From NCBI RefSeq assembly GCF_036002945.1, contig NZ_CP108529.1:9543001-9607000 (forward strand): a stretch of DNA of 64,000 bases. The letters run 5' to 3'. The translations under genes and the position numbers were made by a program. The notes under the pieces are model-generated. The model saw only the letters and a list, made by a program, of their open reading frames with translations. It had not been told where the DNA came from and searched no databases. Numbering within the stretch: the stretch's first letter is position 1; every line of letters starts with the position of its first letter. Below, in pieces: positions 1 to 8,102 of this stretch. This DNA is from Streptomyces sp. NBC_01224 (GTDB taxonomy: Bacteria; Actinomycetota; Actinomycetes; Streptomycetales; Streptomycetaceae).

Positions 1-198
1 CGCAGCGACGTCCTCCCCGCCGGGAACAGCTACCCGCCCATCACACTCAGGGTGCACGTCTCCTGTACCGCCCCCTCCCAGCGCACCAACACCGTCACAG
101 CCACCGGAGGCGGCGACAGCACCACCCACACCGCCACCGATCCCACCGGCATTAGGCGCAGTGAACGCTGCCACCGGCACGAACACGACCGTTGGTGA
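1..198 (+). CDS. C-terminal end of a DUF11-like repeat surface protein (5' partial)
   Basis: The reading frame is open from the first base to a TGA at 196-198 and has no start in the window. The visible residues (LPAGNSYPPITLRVHV, then TNTVTATGGGD and HTATDPT) match the end of a DUF11/conserved-repeat domain, a beta-sandwich module tandemly repeated in secreted or wall-attached actinobacterial proteins. After the repeat, only about a dozen Arg/His-rich residues remain, and no sorting signal or membrane segment is seen. The original C-terminus may therefore have been lost to the IS1380 element that begins about 110 bp downstream. The family is known; the role of this protein is not. Confidence 0.6.
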   Translation, partial: RSDVLPAGNSYPPITLRVHVSCTAPSQRTNTVTATGGGDSTTHTATDPTGIRRSERCHRHEHDRW

Positions 199-310
199 CG
201 ACACCACACCAGCCAGGCAGCCGGCGCCTGACCCAAGAGGACGGCTGACTCTCGATGAGGAATCGAGCGCCGACACTGCAGCACAGCATCGGCCGTGGCA
301 CCCCTTGAGC

Positions 311-1989
311 CTTAGCCTTGATCCACCGAGGTGGTTTGAGAGTGGTCTTTTGATCGGCTTGGGGTCGGGTGGTCGGGTGAGGGCAGGTTGTTTCCGCTGG
401 TCTGCCCAGCATTTCCACGGTTCGGTTCCGGTCGGGCCCTTGCGGGCGGGGTGGGCAGGGGCTGTTCGTATCAGCCGGCCGGTCCGTGGGCCGTGGAGAA
501 CAGGTGTGTCCAGGCGTGCTGCCAGGGCCAGTTGTGCGGTAGGTGCAGTGTGATGCGGCGGGCGGAGTGGGCGATCCGGGCCGGAACATGGACCAGGTGG
601 GTGCGGATCGTGGCGGTGGTGGCCCTGGCGTGGAAGGCGGAGGCTTGTGCGCCGGTGGCCCGCAGCAGGTTGTAGGTCATCGCCCACAGGGTGAGCCATG
701 CTGCGTTGGCGTGGAAGTGTGCGGAGGGCAGGTGGGCCAGGGCGGAGGCTTTGCTGTCGGCGATGACCTGCTCGATGACCGCGTGGTGGCGGTGTTCGCG
801 TTCGGCCTGGAGGGTTTGTGCAGGCTGGTCGGTGAAGAACGGGTGGTAGCGCCAGACGGGAAACAACTCGCCCTGCTCACCCACAATGGCGGGTTTGGCC
901 AGGTCACGGACCCGGCGCACGATCAGCCGCGCGGTGACCCGCTGCGCTTTCGTGCGGCTGGCGAAGGCGGTGTAGGCGGGTATCTCGGCGACTTCGGCGT
1001 CCGAGACGAGCTCACCGGTTGCAGGATCGGGCACCGCGGTCGGGTATGTGATCTGCTGCCAGGCCTGGTCGGGAATGCCGAGGACGGCCCGTTTGATGGA
1101 GGGGTTCAACCCGCAGGTAATCGAGAAGTGGGCTCCGGCCCGGCGGCAGGCCGAGATCACCCCGGCGTTGTAGAACTGCGAGTCCGCTCGCAGGATCCGG
1201 GTGCCGGTGCAGCCCGCCTCGACGGCGGTGGACAGCGCCTCACTGACGAACTTCGGGGCCCCACGGGAATCGGCTGCCTTGCCGCGGCGCATCCGTACTG
1301 TGGCGATCACCGGCCGCGCGTGCGGGGTGCAGATCGTGGCGAGCAGGGGGTGCAGGGTGCGGATGCCCTTGAACCGGCCGTACTCGGCACCCTGCTTGGC
1401 CCGGCCGTAGACCCGCTTGTGGGTGGAGTCGATATCAATGAACGCCTTGTCGCCGGCACCGGGCAGCAGCGGGGCGTGCGCGGCCAGTTGACCGAGGAAC
1501 CTGCGGTGGACAGCGTGGAGTTGGAGTGCGTGACCGTGGGTGAACGAACGGAGGAAGGTGCCCAGCGTGGACGGCGCACGGGCCCCCCGGAACAGGGCCG
1601 GCATCGCGCCGTGCCGCAGGATATGGAGGTCGTCGATACTGTCCGCGCCCGCCGCCATGCCGGCCACGATGCTGCTGACCTTGACGTCCGCCGACGCACC
1701 CGCGCCGTTCCTCGTCCCGCTCAGCTTCACCTTCTGCGCCACCAGGCCCGACAGCCCGCACCGTTCGGCCAGCCGCATCACCGGAACCAGCCCGGCATGC
1801 GCGACCAGATTCGGGTCATCGAACGCAGCGGAGACCGCCGCTGGAGTATGGGAAACTTGCATCTCGGAAGTGCCTTGCCGATCGTGCGTGCTGGAAGCCT
1901 CAAGAACTCCCATCATCGCAGGTCACAAGGCACTTCCTTGTTTCTCGAAGAGTCATCCACAGCCATCAGATCGGTGGATCAAGGCTTAG
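311..1989. mobile_element. IS1380-family insertion sequence (copy A)
   Basis: A transposase gene is bracketed by 19-bp terminal inverted repeats at 311-329 (CTTAGCCTTGATCCACCGA) and 1971-1989, whose reverse complement differs at one position. The span of 1679 bp is normal for IS1380. No convincing 4-bp target duplication is visible, so the ends may have been rearranged after insertion. Confidence 0.85.
471..1862 (-). CDS. IS1380-family DDE transposase
   Basis: Cut-and-paste transposase of the element at 311-1989. The 463-residue protein opens with the family signature around DDPNLVAHAGLVPVMRLAERC, continues with a DIDSTHKRVYG segment (first catalytic Asp) and an ILRADSQFYNAG segment (second), and ends in the Arg/His-rich tail usual for the family. 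It appears intact. An upstream in-frame ATG at 1916 would add 18 residues; the 1862 ATG places the conserved N-terminus close to the start and is preferred. Confidence 0.85.
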   Translation of the reverse strand: MQVSHTPAAVSAAFDDPNLVAHAGLVPVMRLAERCGLSGLVAQKVKLSGTRNGAGASADVKVSSIVAGMAAGADSIDDLHILRHGAMPALFRGARAPSTLGTFLRSFTHGHALQLHAVHRRFLGQLAAHAPLLPGAGDKAFIDIDSTHKRVYGRAKQGAEYGRFKGIRTLHPLLATICTPHARPVIATVRMRRGKAADSRGAPKFVSEALSTAVEAGCTGTRILRADSQFYNAGVISACRRAGAHFSITCGLNPSIKRAVLGIPDQAWQQITYPTAVPDPATGELVSDAEVAEIPAYTAFASRTKAQRVTARLIVRRVRDLAKPAIVGEQGELFPVWRYHPFFTDQPAQTLQAEREHRHHAVIEQVIADSKASALAHLPSAHFHANAAWLTLWAMTYNLLRATGAQASAFHARATTATIRTHLVHVPARIAHSARRITLHLPHNWPWQHAWTHLFSTAHGPAG

Positions 1990-2338
1990 CTGGATGTTTC
2001 TCGGCGGTTCACCTGACCCGCTGATCTCGGTTCGTTCCTGAGACGGCAGGACGGCCGGTTCACCACCCGGTGATCAGTTCTTCACCCCAGCACCCTGTAC
2101 CCCGGATCAGCGTTCTGGCCCGGGGTACAGCCGTGTCATCACCAGGACTGTCGGGAAGCGGCACGGGCCGTATGAGGCCCCTCTGGGCGGCCTCTTGCGC
2201 CCAGGAGCGCTGAACCGCGCCGGGTTGCGACGTCTGTTGCGCAAGCCTTCACCGCGTCCCGGAGTTGTCCCAGGGCACCACGTGCGTGCGTATGAGTGTG
2301 GTCGGGAGCTGACATCCGCGTTGCGGCCGCTTTCGCCC
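1990..2338. other. About 350 bp without a recognisable gene
   Basis: Between the IS1380 right end and the FtsK-like remnant I see no frame with a recognisable protein, no RNA gene and no clear terminator. Confidence 0.4.
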
Positions 2339-2957
2339 ATGGCCCTGGCCGGAGCGGCCCAGCCCCTGCAGCGCGGCGCCCAGGCCCTGGTCCTCGGCAT
2401 CAAGCGGGTCTCCCACCGGTGGGCGCGCGACCTGCCGACGGTGACGTAGCGCGCCGACATCCACGACGCCCTGGTCGGACTCGCGACCGAACTCCAGCGC
2501 CGCATCGACCACGCCGACCAGCACGGCAACGCCGACGACCTGCCGCGCCTGACGATGGTGTTCGAGGAAGCCGACGCCACCCTGCGGAAACTGGCCCGCT
2601 ACTGGGACACGATCCGGCAGAAGGACGACCCGAAGACGTCCCCGGCCGTCGATGCCCTCAACGAGATCCTCTTCGCGGGCCGCCAGGCCCGCATCTACGT
2701 CCTCTTCGACGGCCACCCCACCAACAGCGCCCTCGACGGCGCGGAAGGACGCGAGCTGTTCTCCACCGTGGTCCTGGCACGGGTTCCCACCAGCACCTGG
2801 GACCGGTTCGCCCCGCAGGTCGACCCCGCCCCGAAGGGCAGCACGCACCCGCGTCCACGTCGTGCAGGGTTGGACCGCCCACCCGACGCAGGTGCTGCTC
2901 CTGACCGAGGCCGAAGCCGCCGCGTGGGTCGCCGCCACGGCGGCCGGAGAGATCTGA
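2339..2957 (+). pseudogene. Broken FtsK/SpoIIIE-type ATPase fragment
   Basis: Conceptual translation gives a C-terminal piece of a P-loop DNA-pumping protein like those in actinobacterial conjugative elements: VLGIKRVSHRWARDLP, then HDALVGLATELQRRID, LTMVFEEADATLRKLARYW and FDGHPTNSALDG. The Walker A region is absent. The frame is interrupted by TAG at 2447-2449, where relatives have a sense codon, and by a frameshift near 2840. Past the shift, VHVVQGWTAHPTQVLLL continues in the next frame to a stop at 2957. It is not expected to be functional and probably marks a decayed integrative or plasmid module. Confidence 0.55.
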
Positions 2958-3150
2958 CCCCGAGTCCGGACACACCACGGGCGCCGGGGGATCAGCCATG
3001 ACATCCCGGGGCCCGCCCCCTGGAATCGCACAGGCCGACGATGATCCGGCCCCGTGCGTCACACGAACCGGTCGCGGTGCTGTCTGTGCTCTTGACCCCC
3101 GACGTCACGGCGCGGGACGGTCGGTGCGCAACTACGCGCAACCGGCTCGC

Positions 3151-3414
3151 TCGGGAGGCGAGCACGGCGTTACTTTTCTTCGGCACGGACCCGAACTCGG
3201 GCGGAGGGAACTGTCCCGCGGTGTGGGTCGATCCCGACACCCCCGAAGGGCCGGAACTGGTCCTGCAGGGGCCGTCGACGTGGCCACCCGGGCTTCCTGC
3301 GGCCAGGACAGCCCGCCCGCGGACGACGAGACGGTCATCCGTATCCCGGCCCGGATGGTGCCGCAGATCAGAAAGGCGTGCGATGCCGCAGAGGCCGCCG
3401 GCACCCAGCTTTGA
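3151..3414 (+). pseudogene. Frameshifted small Streptomyces protein, partner of the DUF6879 gene
   Basis: The first half (LLFFGTDPNSGGGNCPAVW) and second half (DDETVIRIPARMVPQIRK) belong to one small protein family commonly encoded immediately upstream of DUF6879 genes, as here. They lie in different frames, so a shift occurred near 3273. The original start cannot be fixed. The 3' end overlaps the first codons of the following DUF6879 remnant, as expected for a translationally coupled pair. Function unknown. Confidence 0.45.
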
Positions 3415-3909
3415 GGACCTGCTCGACTCCGCCCAGCAGCGCCCTGCACCTGGAACTGTGGGACGTCTACGCCGTGAGGGAGGAATGCGAGGTCTACGAC
3501 GCGTTCCTGAGAGACGGGAGCGTGCCTGCGGACGACTCTGCTTTCTGGAGTGGATGGCTGCCGCTGGTGGAGAGAACCATCGCCCGAGGTGTGAAGGTCC
3601 TCCGCGCCCGGGTCGTGTCCGAGCCCGTCACCGACTACATCCGCCTCGAGCACGCCATCACTGACGCCAACCTCCGTGCAGGCGAGGACATCCGCTGGCT
3701 CGGCCGCCGCCGCGCCTCCACGCTCGCACTGCCCGGCAACGACTTCTGGCTCATCGACGACCCAGGTCGTGCGCTGGAACGTCTTCTCCGGTGATGGCCA
3801 GGCCCTCGAACCCGACCACACCGAAGACCCCAGCGCGATCAAGCTGTGCACCGAGGCCTTCCGGTCGGTGTGGGAGCTGGCCGTCCCGCACGCCGATTAC
3901 CGCATCTGA
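3383..3909 (+). pseudogene. DUF6879 family protein, two frameshifts
   Basis: Three frames are needed to rebuild it: the N-terminus (SFEDLLDSAQQR) from the ATG at 3383, a long middle (LHLELWDVYAVREE through RIVSEP-like ARVVSEPVTDYIRLEH to RRRASTLALPGNDFWLIDD), and a C-terminus (VVRWNVFSGDG to VWELAVPHADYRI) ending at 3909. Order, spacing and the closing xxYxI match DUF6879, a family of about 170 residues with no established function, often near HTH/DUF397 regulator pairs in Streptomyces. Two shifts in a gene this small point to decay rather than to a single sequencing error. Confidence 0.65.
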
Positions 3910-3937
3910 CCGACGCACACCCAAGGGCCGCCACCTC

Positions 3938-4042
3938 ATGACGACCGCCTCCTGGCTTCGTTCGCTTTCAGCAGCAGCGTTTGTCCGGCGCTTTGGGCAG
4001 CATCTGGAGGCCGATGGACGCGCGAATGTTTACGAGAAATGA
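3938..4042 (+). CDS. Small conserved peptide, WLRS/AAAFV family, copy 1 (34 aa)
   Basis: ATG at 3938, 34 codons, TGA at 4040-4042. The sequence contains SWLRSLSAAAFVRRF and ends ANVYEK. Without gaps, it aligns to a peptide encoded at 51233-51379 (LRSRPAAAFVDEF...ADVHGK) and to a third frame at 24403-24564 (PWLRSCLATAFVEEF). The same spacing at three unrelated positions suggests a real peptide or the conserved piece of a larger lost protein. I do not recognise the family. No good ribosome-binding site precedes this ATG. Confidence 0.35.
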   Translation: MTTASWLRSLSAAAFVRRFGQHLEADGRANVYEK

Positions 4043-4069
4043 CGTCAGTGCATGGGATGGCATGCCGCC
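4036..4069. repeat. Direct repeat, left copy, flanking the phosphotransferase
   Basis: 34 bp beginning GAAATGACGTCAGTGCATGG. It recurs in the same orientation at 5253-5286 with five mismatches. In one frame, both copies encode RNDVSAWxGxPP. The pair encloses about 1.2 kb containing a single gene. Confidence 0.55.
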
Positions 4070-4179
4070 TGGTGCCTGTTCTCGAATCATGCATGACACC
4101 TTCGAAACAATTCGTTCGGTGTTGAACGATGACTCGCGTAGGGTGCCCCCGTCATCGAGGCGGAAGGCGGGTTGCGGGC

Positions 4180-5175
4180 GTGGCACCGAAGAGAGTGACG
4201 CGGAATCAGTTGGCGGGTGCGGCGCGGGCCGCGCTGGGCGGTGGGCGACGACTGGAGGCGGTCGAGCGACTCGCGGGCGGCACCACGAAGGGCGTCTACC
4301 GGCTGACGATGGACGACGCCATGACGGCGATCGCCTATCTGTGGGAGGACTCCGAGAACTACTGGCCGATCACCGAGCACGATGGCGATCTCGCTGACCC
4401 GTTCTCGCCCGGCATCGGGCTCAACTTGTTCGAGGCCGCGCACACGCGGTTGGAGGCGCTGGGCCTTCGGGTCCTCAAGATCCACCTGGTCGACCGTGAC
4501 CGCACCCATTACCCGGCCGACCTCGCGATCGTCGAGGACGTGCCCGGCGAGGATCTGATGGATCTGCGCAACCGCGACCCGCGCGCCGCAGAGCCGACCA
4601 TGATGCGCCTCGCTGAGAGCCTGGCGATGATGCGCGGCCACCGGGCACCGTCCTTCGGCAAGGTGGCCCTGATCGAGGGAGGCGGCACGTCACGTTCGGC
4701 CTCATGCGAGCAGGCAGCGCTCGCCTTCGCGCTGCGCTGCCTTGCCGAGGCGACCGCGCGCGACCACAGGATCGCCGCGGCCCGCGATCAGTTGGAGGAG
4801 CGGCTGCGTCAGCTGACCGCGGCGGTGCGGCCGCGCGCCGAGTACTCCGTCGTCCACGGCGAGCTGGGCCTGGACCACGTCATGGTCGATCGAGACGGTC
4901 GCCCCGTCGTGATCGACATCGAGAACCTGCTGTACTTTGACGTCGAGTGGGAGCATGCGTTCCTACGCCTGCGCCATACCAGCAGCCAGTACCAGCAGCT
5001 GACGGTGGACGGCCTCGATGAAGATCGCCTTGCGCTCTACAAACTTACCCAGCATCTATCGCTGACAGCCGGCCCGCTGCGCCTGCTCGACGGGGACTTC
5101 CCCGACCGGGAGTTCATGCGGGGAGTTGCCGAGCATCACCTGAACGAGGCGCTGGCGCTGGTCCCGGCGAGTTGA
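4180..5175 (+). CDS. Aminoglycoside-phosphotransferase-fold kinase-like protein
   Basis: 331 residues from the GTG at 4180, chosen because GGAAGG lies about 12 nt upstream and the conserved part starts soon after. The N-lobe carries LAGGTTKGVYRLTMDD (nucleotide-binding loop) and an IVEDVPGEDLMDLR hinge-like segment. The C-lobe has VVHGELGLDHVMVD followed by PVVIDIENLLYFDVEWE. In active APH enzymes the catalytic loop is HxDxxxxN; here it reads His226-Gly-Glu228 with His233, so the catalytic Asp and Mg-binding Asn are replaced. The IDIE segment takes the place of the second metal motif. The fold is well supported, but the activity is uncertain and the substrate unknown. The gene stands alone between direct repeats and a terminator. 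Confidence 0.7.
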   Translation: MAPKRVTRNQLAGAARAALGGGRRLEAVERLAGGTTKGVYRLTMDDAMTAIAYLWEDSENYWPITEHDGDLADPFSPGIGLNLFEAAHTRLEALGLRVLKIHLVDRDRTHYPADLAIVEDVPGEDLMDLRNRDPRAAEPTMMRLAESLAMMRGHRAPSFGKVALIEGGGTSRSASCEQAALAFALRCLAEATARDHRIAAARDQLEERLRQLTAAVRPRAEYSVVHGELGLDHVMVDRDGRPVVIDIENLLYFDVEWEHAFLRLRHTSSQYQQLTVDGLDEDRLALYKLTQHLSLTAGPLRLLDGDFPDREFMRGVAEHHLNEALALVPAS

Positions 5176-5252
5176 AGACGCGACCTGCGTGTTTGTGCCA
5201 GGGCTGGTGATCTACGAGATCGTCGGCCACAAGAAGCCAGACGGAACCCTCC

Positions 5253-5286
5253 GAAATGACGTCAGCGCATGGGGCGGCCCGCCGCC
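5253..5286. repeat. Direct repeat, right copy, flanking the phosphotransferase
   Basis: Partner of the repeat at 4036-4069, with 29 of 34 positions identical, same orientation. Its right end overlaps the hairpin at 5275-5304. Confidence 0.55.
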
Positions 5287-5304
5287 CTCCCGGGCGGCGG
5301 GCCG
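5275..5304 (+). terminator. Hairpin downstream of the phosphotransferase
   Basis: Perfect 13-bp inverted repeat (5275-5287 with 5292-5304) around a 4-nt loop, 100 nt after the phosphotransferase stop. There is no U-tract, which is common for Streptomyces terminators. Confidence 0.5.
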
Positions 5305-5387
5305 TCGAGAGGGAACCGCAGGAGTCAGCTGGCCGCGGCGGGCTCATCAGCCCGTGCCCGAGTGCTGGCGAGGCGGTAGGAGTCGGT

Positions 5388-5917
5388 GCCGGGGCCAGAT
5401 CGGCGACGCAGTGTCCATCCGCGAACGCCCTGCCGAGGCCGAGGCCCGGGCCGTGCCGGGCCACTGGGAGGGCGATCTGATCACCGGCGCGAAGAACAGC
5501 CACATCGCGACCCTCGTCGAGCGTCACTCCCGCTATGTGATGCTGGTCCGCGTCGCAGGGAAGGACGCTACCAGCGTCGTGTCCGCGCCGACGCACCAAG
5601 TCGGCTCCCTGCCAAAGGGGTTGATGACATCCCTGACTTGGGACCGTGGCATTGAACTCGCCGAGCACAAGCGCTTCAGTCTCGCCACGGACGTCCAGGT
5701 CTACTTCGCCGATCCCAAGAGCCCCTGGCAGCGCGGATCAAACGAGAACACGAACGGGCTGCTGTGGCAGTACTTCCCGAAGGGCACTGACCTGTCCGGA
5801 TACACCCAGGCCGACCTGGACGCCGTCGCCTTGAAACTCAACGCCCGGCCCCGTAAGACCCTCCGGTACGAAACCCCCGCTGATAAACTCGCGTCAGCTG
5901 TTGCGCTGACCCCTTGA
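5388..5917 (+). pseudogene. IS30-family transposase, 5' truncated
   Basis: The DDE catalytic domain is readable: RAVPGHWEGDLITGAKNSH (first Asp), SLTWDRGIELAEH (second Asp) and SPWQRGSNENTNGLLWQYFP (Glu), then the family tail RPRKTLRYETPADKL. The N-terminal helix-turn-helix domains of about 150 residues are missing, and the sequence upstream of about 5388 is unrelated. A non-autonomous remnant. Confidence 0.8.
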
Positions 5918-5953
5918 GCTCACCACCGCCTTCTTCGTGAAGGAGAGCGACCG

Positions 5954-6454
5954 GTGAGCACGGTATGCCGGTTCATCCACGCGGAGAAGGCGAGCCACAC
6001 CGTCACGCTGCTGTGCAAGGTGATGAAAACGGCCCGCTCCACGTCCTACGCATGGGTGGCCGGACGGGAAGCCCGCGAAACGCGGCAATGGGAGGATGAG
6101 GCCCTGGCCCACGAGATCACGGTGATCCACCTCGCGTCCCGGCGGAACTACGGCGTCCCGCGCGTCACCGCCGAACCGCGCCGGCGAGGCCGTCCGGTCA
6201 ACCGCAAGCGGGTGGAGCGGGTCATGCGGGAGCACGGCATCGCCGGAAACAGCCGGCGCATCCGGCGCCGTGGTCTGACCAAGGCCGACACCAAGGCCGC
6301 CCCGTCACCGGATCTGATCGGCCGGGACTTCACCGCCACCTGCCCCGGAGGACAGCCCGCGTATGTCCCGCGGGTGCGAGACCGGCCGCGGAAGGGGTCG
6401 CTGGCCGAGCGGAACGCCAGTCGTACAGTCGTACAGAGGAGCGGAGGAGTCTGA
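5954..6454 (+). pseudogene. IS3-family OrfB, 3' truncated
   Basis: From the GTG at 5954 the product begins STVCRFIHAEKASHTVTLLC and runs through TSYAWVAGRE, RNYGVPRVTAE and VERVMREHGIAG to KAAPSPDLIGRDFTA. This is the HTH_21 segment of IS3 OrfB leading up to the integrase core. Homology stops near 6343, just before the DDE core, and the remaining frame to 6454 is unrelated. No OrfA precedes it. A dead fragment adjacent to the IS30 remnant. Confidence 0.75.
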
Positions 6455-6586
6455 CGGGCCGGTAGGCCCATAGATCATCGTGTCCGCCGCCCTGGGCCCT
6501 GACGCTATCGTTTTCTGCTGGCCACGGACTGAGCTGTTCGACCGAAGCGCTGGCGCGGCGACACCGAACTGCGGCAACTGGGGGGA

Positions 6587-6964
6587 ATGGGCATGGGGGA
6601 CAGAGGGATAGCGGAAGTGCGCCGGGAGCATGCGTGGGCCGAGCGGCTGACGGAAGGAGTGACCGTCGCCGTGGCGTTGGGCCTCTCGTTCTACCTGCTG
6701 GCCGGCCCGGCAGTGTTCTTCGGTACGACCGCCTGGCATCTGATCACCGACACCGGCACCACCGCGTTCAGCCGGTTCTTGGTGCCGGTGATCTTCCTCG
6801 CCCTCGTGGCGCTGCCGCTCGTCCTGGCCCGTGTGGTGTTCCGCTCGGGCCGGCGCAAGGGCAAGAGGCGACTGACGGCGGCGGTCCCGGCGGTGCTGGC
6901 GCTGCTCGGCGGGTCCGTCGTGCCCTTCGCAGCTCTGTGTCTCATCTTCGTGTACGCGGACTGA
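6587..6964 (+). CDS. Small hypothetical membrane protein (125 aa)
   Basis: ATG at 6587 with a GGGG-rich stretch just upstream. After a charged N-terminus (REHAWAERLTEG) there are three hydrophobic segments: about residues 24-45 (VAVALGLSFYLLAGPAVFF), 62-85 (FLVPVIFLALVALPLVLARVV) and 100-123 (AVPAVLALLGGSVVPFAALC). A basic loop (RSGRRKGKRR) lies between the last two and is likely cytoplasmic. No conserved domain is recognised. It stands alone between IS debris and a non-coding stretch. Confidence 0.6.
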   Translation: MGMGDRGIAEVRREHAWAERLTEGVTVAVALGLSFYLLAGPAVFFGTTAWHLITDTGTTAFSRFLVPVIFLALVALPLVLARVVFRSGRRKGKRRLTAAVPAVLALLGGSVVPFAALCLIFVYAD

Positions 6965-7564
6965 CCTCCGGCTACGGCGGGTCCGTCCGACGTGTAAAAA
7001 AAGGGCGTGTTGACGCCAGAGAACGAAGCGCTCCACCTCGGTGAAGACAGCCGCCATGCTTTCGGAGAAGTGGTGCGAAGTACCTTGCTTCGCCCGTGAC
7101 AACTACGGTGCCTCATTCATGAAAGATCGCAGGTCGGCGTAACTCGACGGTGGCAGCTACCGCGCCTCGGCACACCGCTCATCGGCCGCGACAAGAACCC
7201 GCTGTTCGACGCCGACCACGACGGTGTCCGCATCGCCGACGCGCTGCTGGGCAGCCCGCGCATCATCGCCGCCAACGCCGAACCCGGCGACGACACCGTG
7301 CGGTTCACCACCCTTCGGGCGGGCTCGGGCCACAAGTGTGCTCGCGTATGGCGCTGCCGTGCGCCCGTGCGCCCGTGCGCCCGTGCGCCCGTCGGTACGG
7401 GCGAGCACACGGCGCGAGCGAGGGTGCCTGGCGCTCGGCCTCCGAGGTCGGTCGATCGGGGTGGTGACCGCCTGGCGGTCCTCCGGCAGCGCAGCGATCC
7501 GCTCCGGCGCCACGTGCTGGACGTGCCGGCCGTCGCGGTGGGTGACTGTGCGACCCGGGCACAC
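6965..7564. other. Non-coding or decayed stretch
   Basis: About 600 bp without an intact gene. At 7169-7320, frame 2 reads GTPLIGRDKNPLFDADHDG, ADALLGSPRIIAANAEPGDD and VRFTTLRAG with strong G/C at third positions, so it is probably a piece of a former gene. It has no start and I cannot name the family. Confidence 0.35.
7361..7392. repeat. Perfect tandem repeat, 4 x GCGCCCGT
   Basis: Four consecutive exact 8-bp units at 7361-7392 in the decayed stretch. Because 8 is not a multiple of 3, it is not a coding repeat. It may be a replication-slippage tract. Confidence 0.8.
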
Positions 7565-7601
7565 CGCAGCCCGGGTATGCGGGGTGCGTACCCGGGCTGC
7601 G
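7565..7601 (-). terminator. Hairpin downstream of the SRPBCC gene
   Basis: Perfect 13-bp stem (7565-7577 with 7589-7601) and an 11-nt loop, about 30 bp beyond the minus-strand stop at 7633. Confidence 0.55.
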
Positions 7602-7632
7602 CGGTGGGGCCTCGCGATGGATGGCCCCGGTG

Positions 7633-8052
7633 TCAGGCCGTGAGTGTGTTGTGGAGTGCGTCGAGGCCGTCGCGGTAGATGCCGGTGAAGAGGTCGACGA
7701 CTTCGTCGTCGGTGGCGTTGTGGGGGTTGAAGCGGCCGGACCACTGGACCTCGGCGATGTCGTCGCGGCCGGGGACGGTGTGGACGCGGATGGTGGAGAC
7801 GTAGCCGTTGACCGGGAACGGGGCCTGGAGGATGGCGTAGCTGTAGTGGCGCTCGGCCTCGTTGAAGTCCACGAGGCGCTCGATGATGACCTCGCCGTCC
7901 GGGTTGGTCAGCCGGCGGACGCGGCCGCCTTCGAGCGGGGTGCTCTCGGGGATGTAGGGGAGCCAGTCGGACAGGGCGTCGAAGCCGCCGATGAGGCTCC
8001 AGACCTTGTCGGGGGAGGCGGGCACTATGCGGCTGACGGAGGTGGAAGCCAT
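7633..8052 (-). CDS. SRPBCC-fold (polyketide cyclase / MxaD-like) protein
   Basis: 139 residues with the START/Bet v1-like pattern: VSRIVPASPDKVWSLIGGFD (first strand and helix), WLPYIPESTPLEGG, RRLTNPDGEVIIERLVDF, a central aromatic sheet, and a C-terminal helix FTGIYRDGLDALHNTL. Members bind hydrophobic ligands or act as cyclases or aromatases, and the ligand here is unknown. It lies 50 bp downstream of an aldo/keto reductase on the same strand and is probably cotranscribed with it. An AGGAGAAAG site precedes the ATG. Confidence 0.8.
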   Translation of the reverse strand: MASTSVSRIVPASPDKVWSLIGGFDALSDWLPYIPESTPLEGGRVRRLTNPDGEVIIERLVDFNEAERHYSYAILQAPFPVNGYVSTIRVHTVPGRDDIAEVQWSGRFNPHNATDDEVVDLFTGIYRDGLDALHNTLTA

Positions 8053-8102
8053 GATCTTTCTCCTGGATCCTGGTGCTGTGGTGGGGGTTTCGGGGCGTGT
8101 GG

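Noticed and set aside
303..1997. Target-site duplication flanking IS1380 copy A
   Set aside because: The 4-bp flanks GAGC and CTGG do not match in any register tried.
543..2024. Long plus-strand open frame (about 490 codons) opposite the IS1380 transposase
   Set aside because: Antisense shadow created by high third-position GC; no family features, while the minus-strand frame is a clear transposase.
7169..7320. A real gene for the coding-like stretch with LLGSPRIIAANAEPGDD
   Set aside because: An in-frame stop lies shortly upstream, no start or ribosome-binding site is present, and the 3' side dissolves into a tandem repeat.
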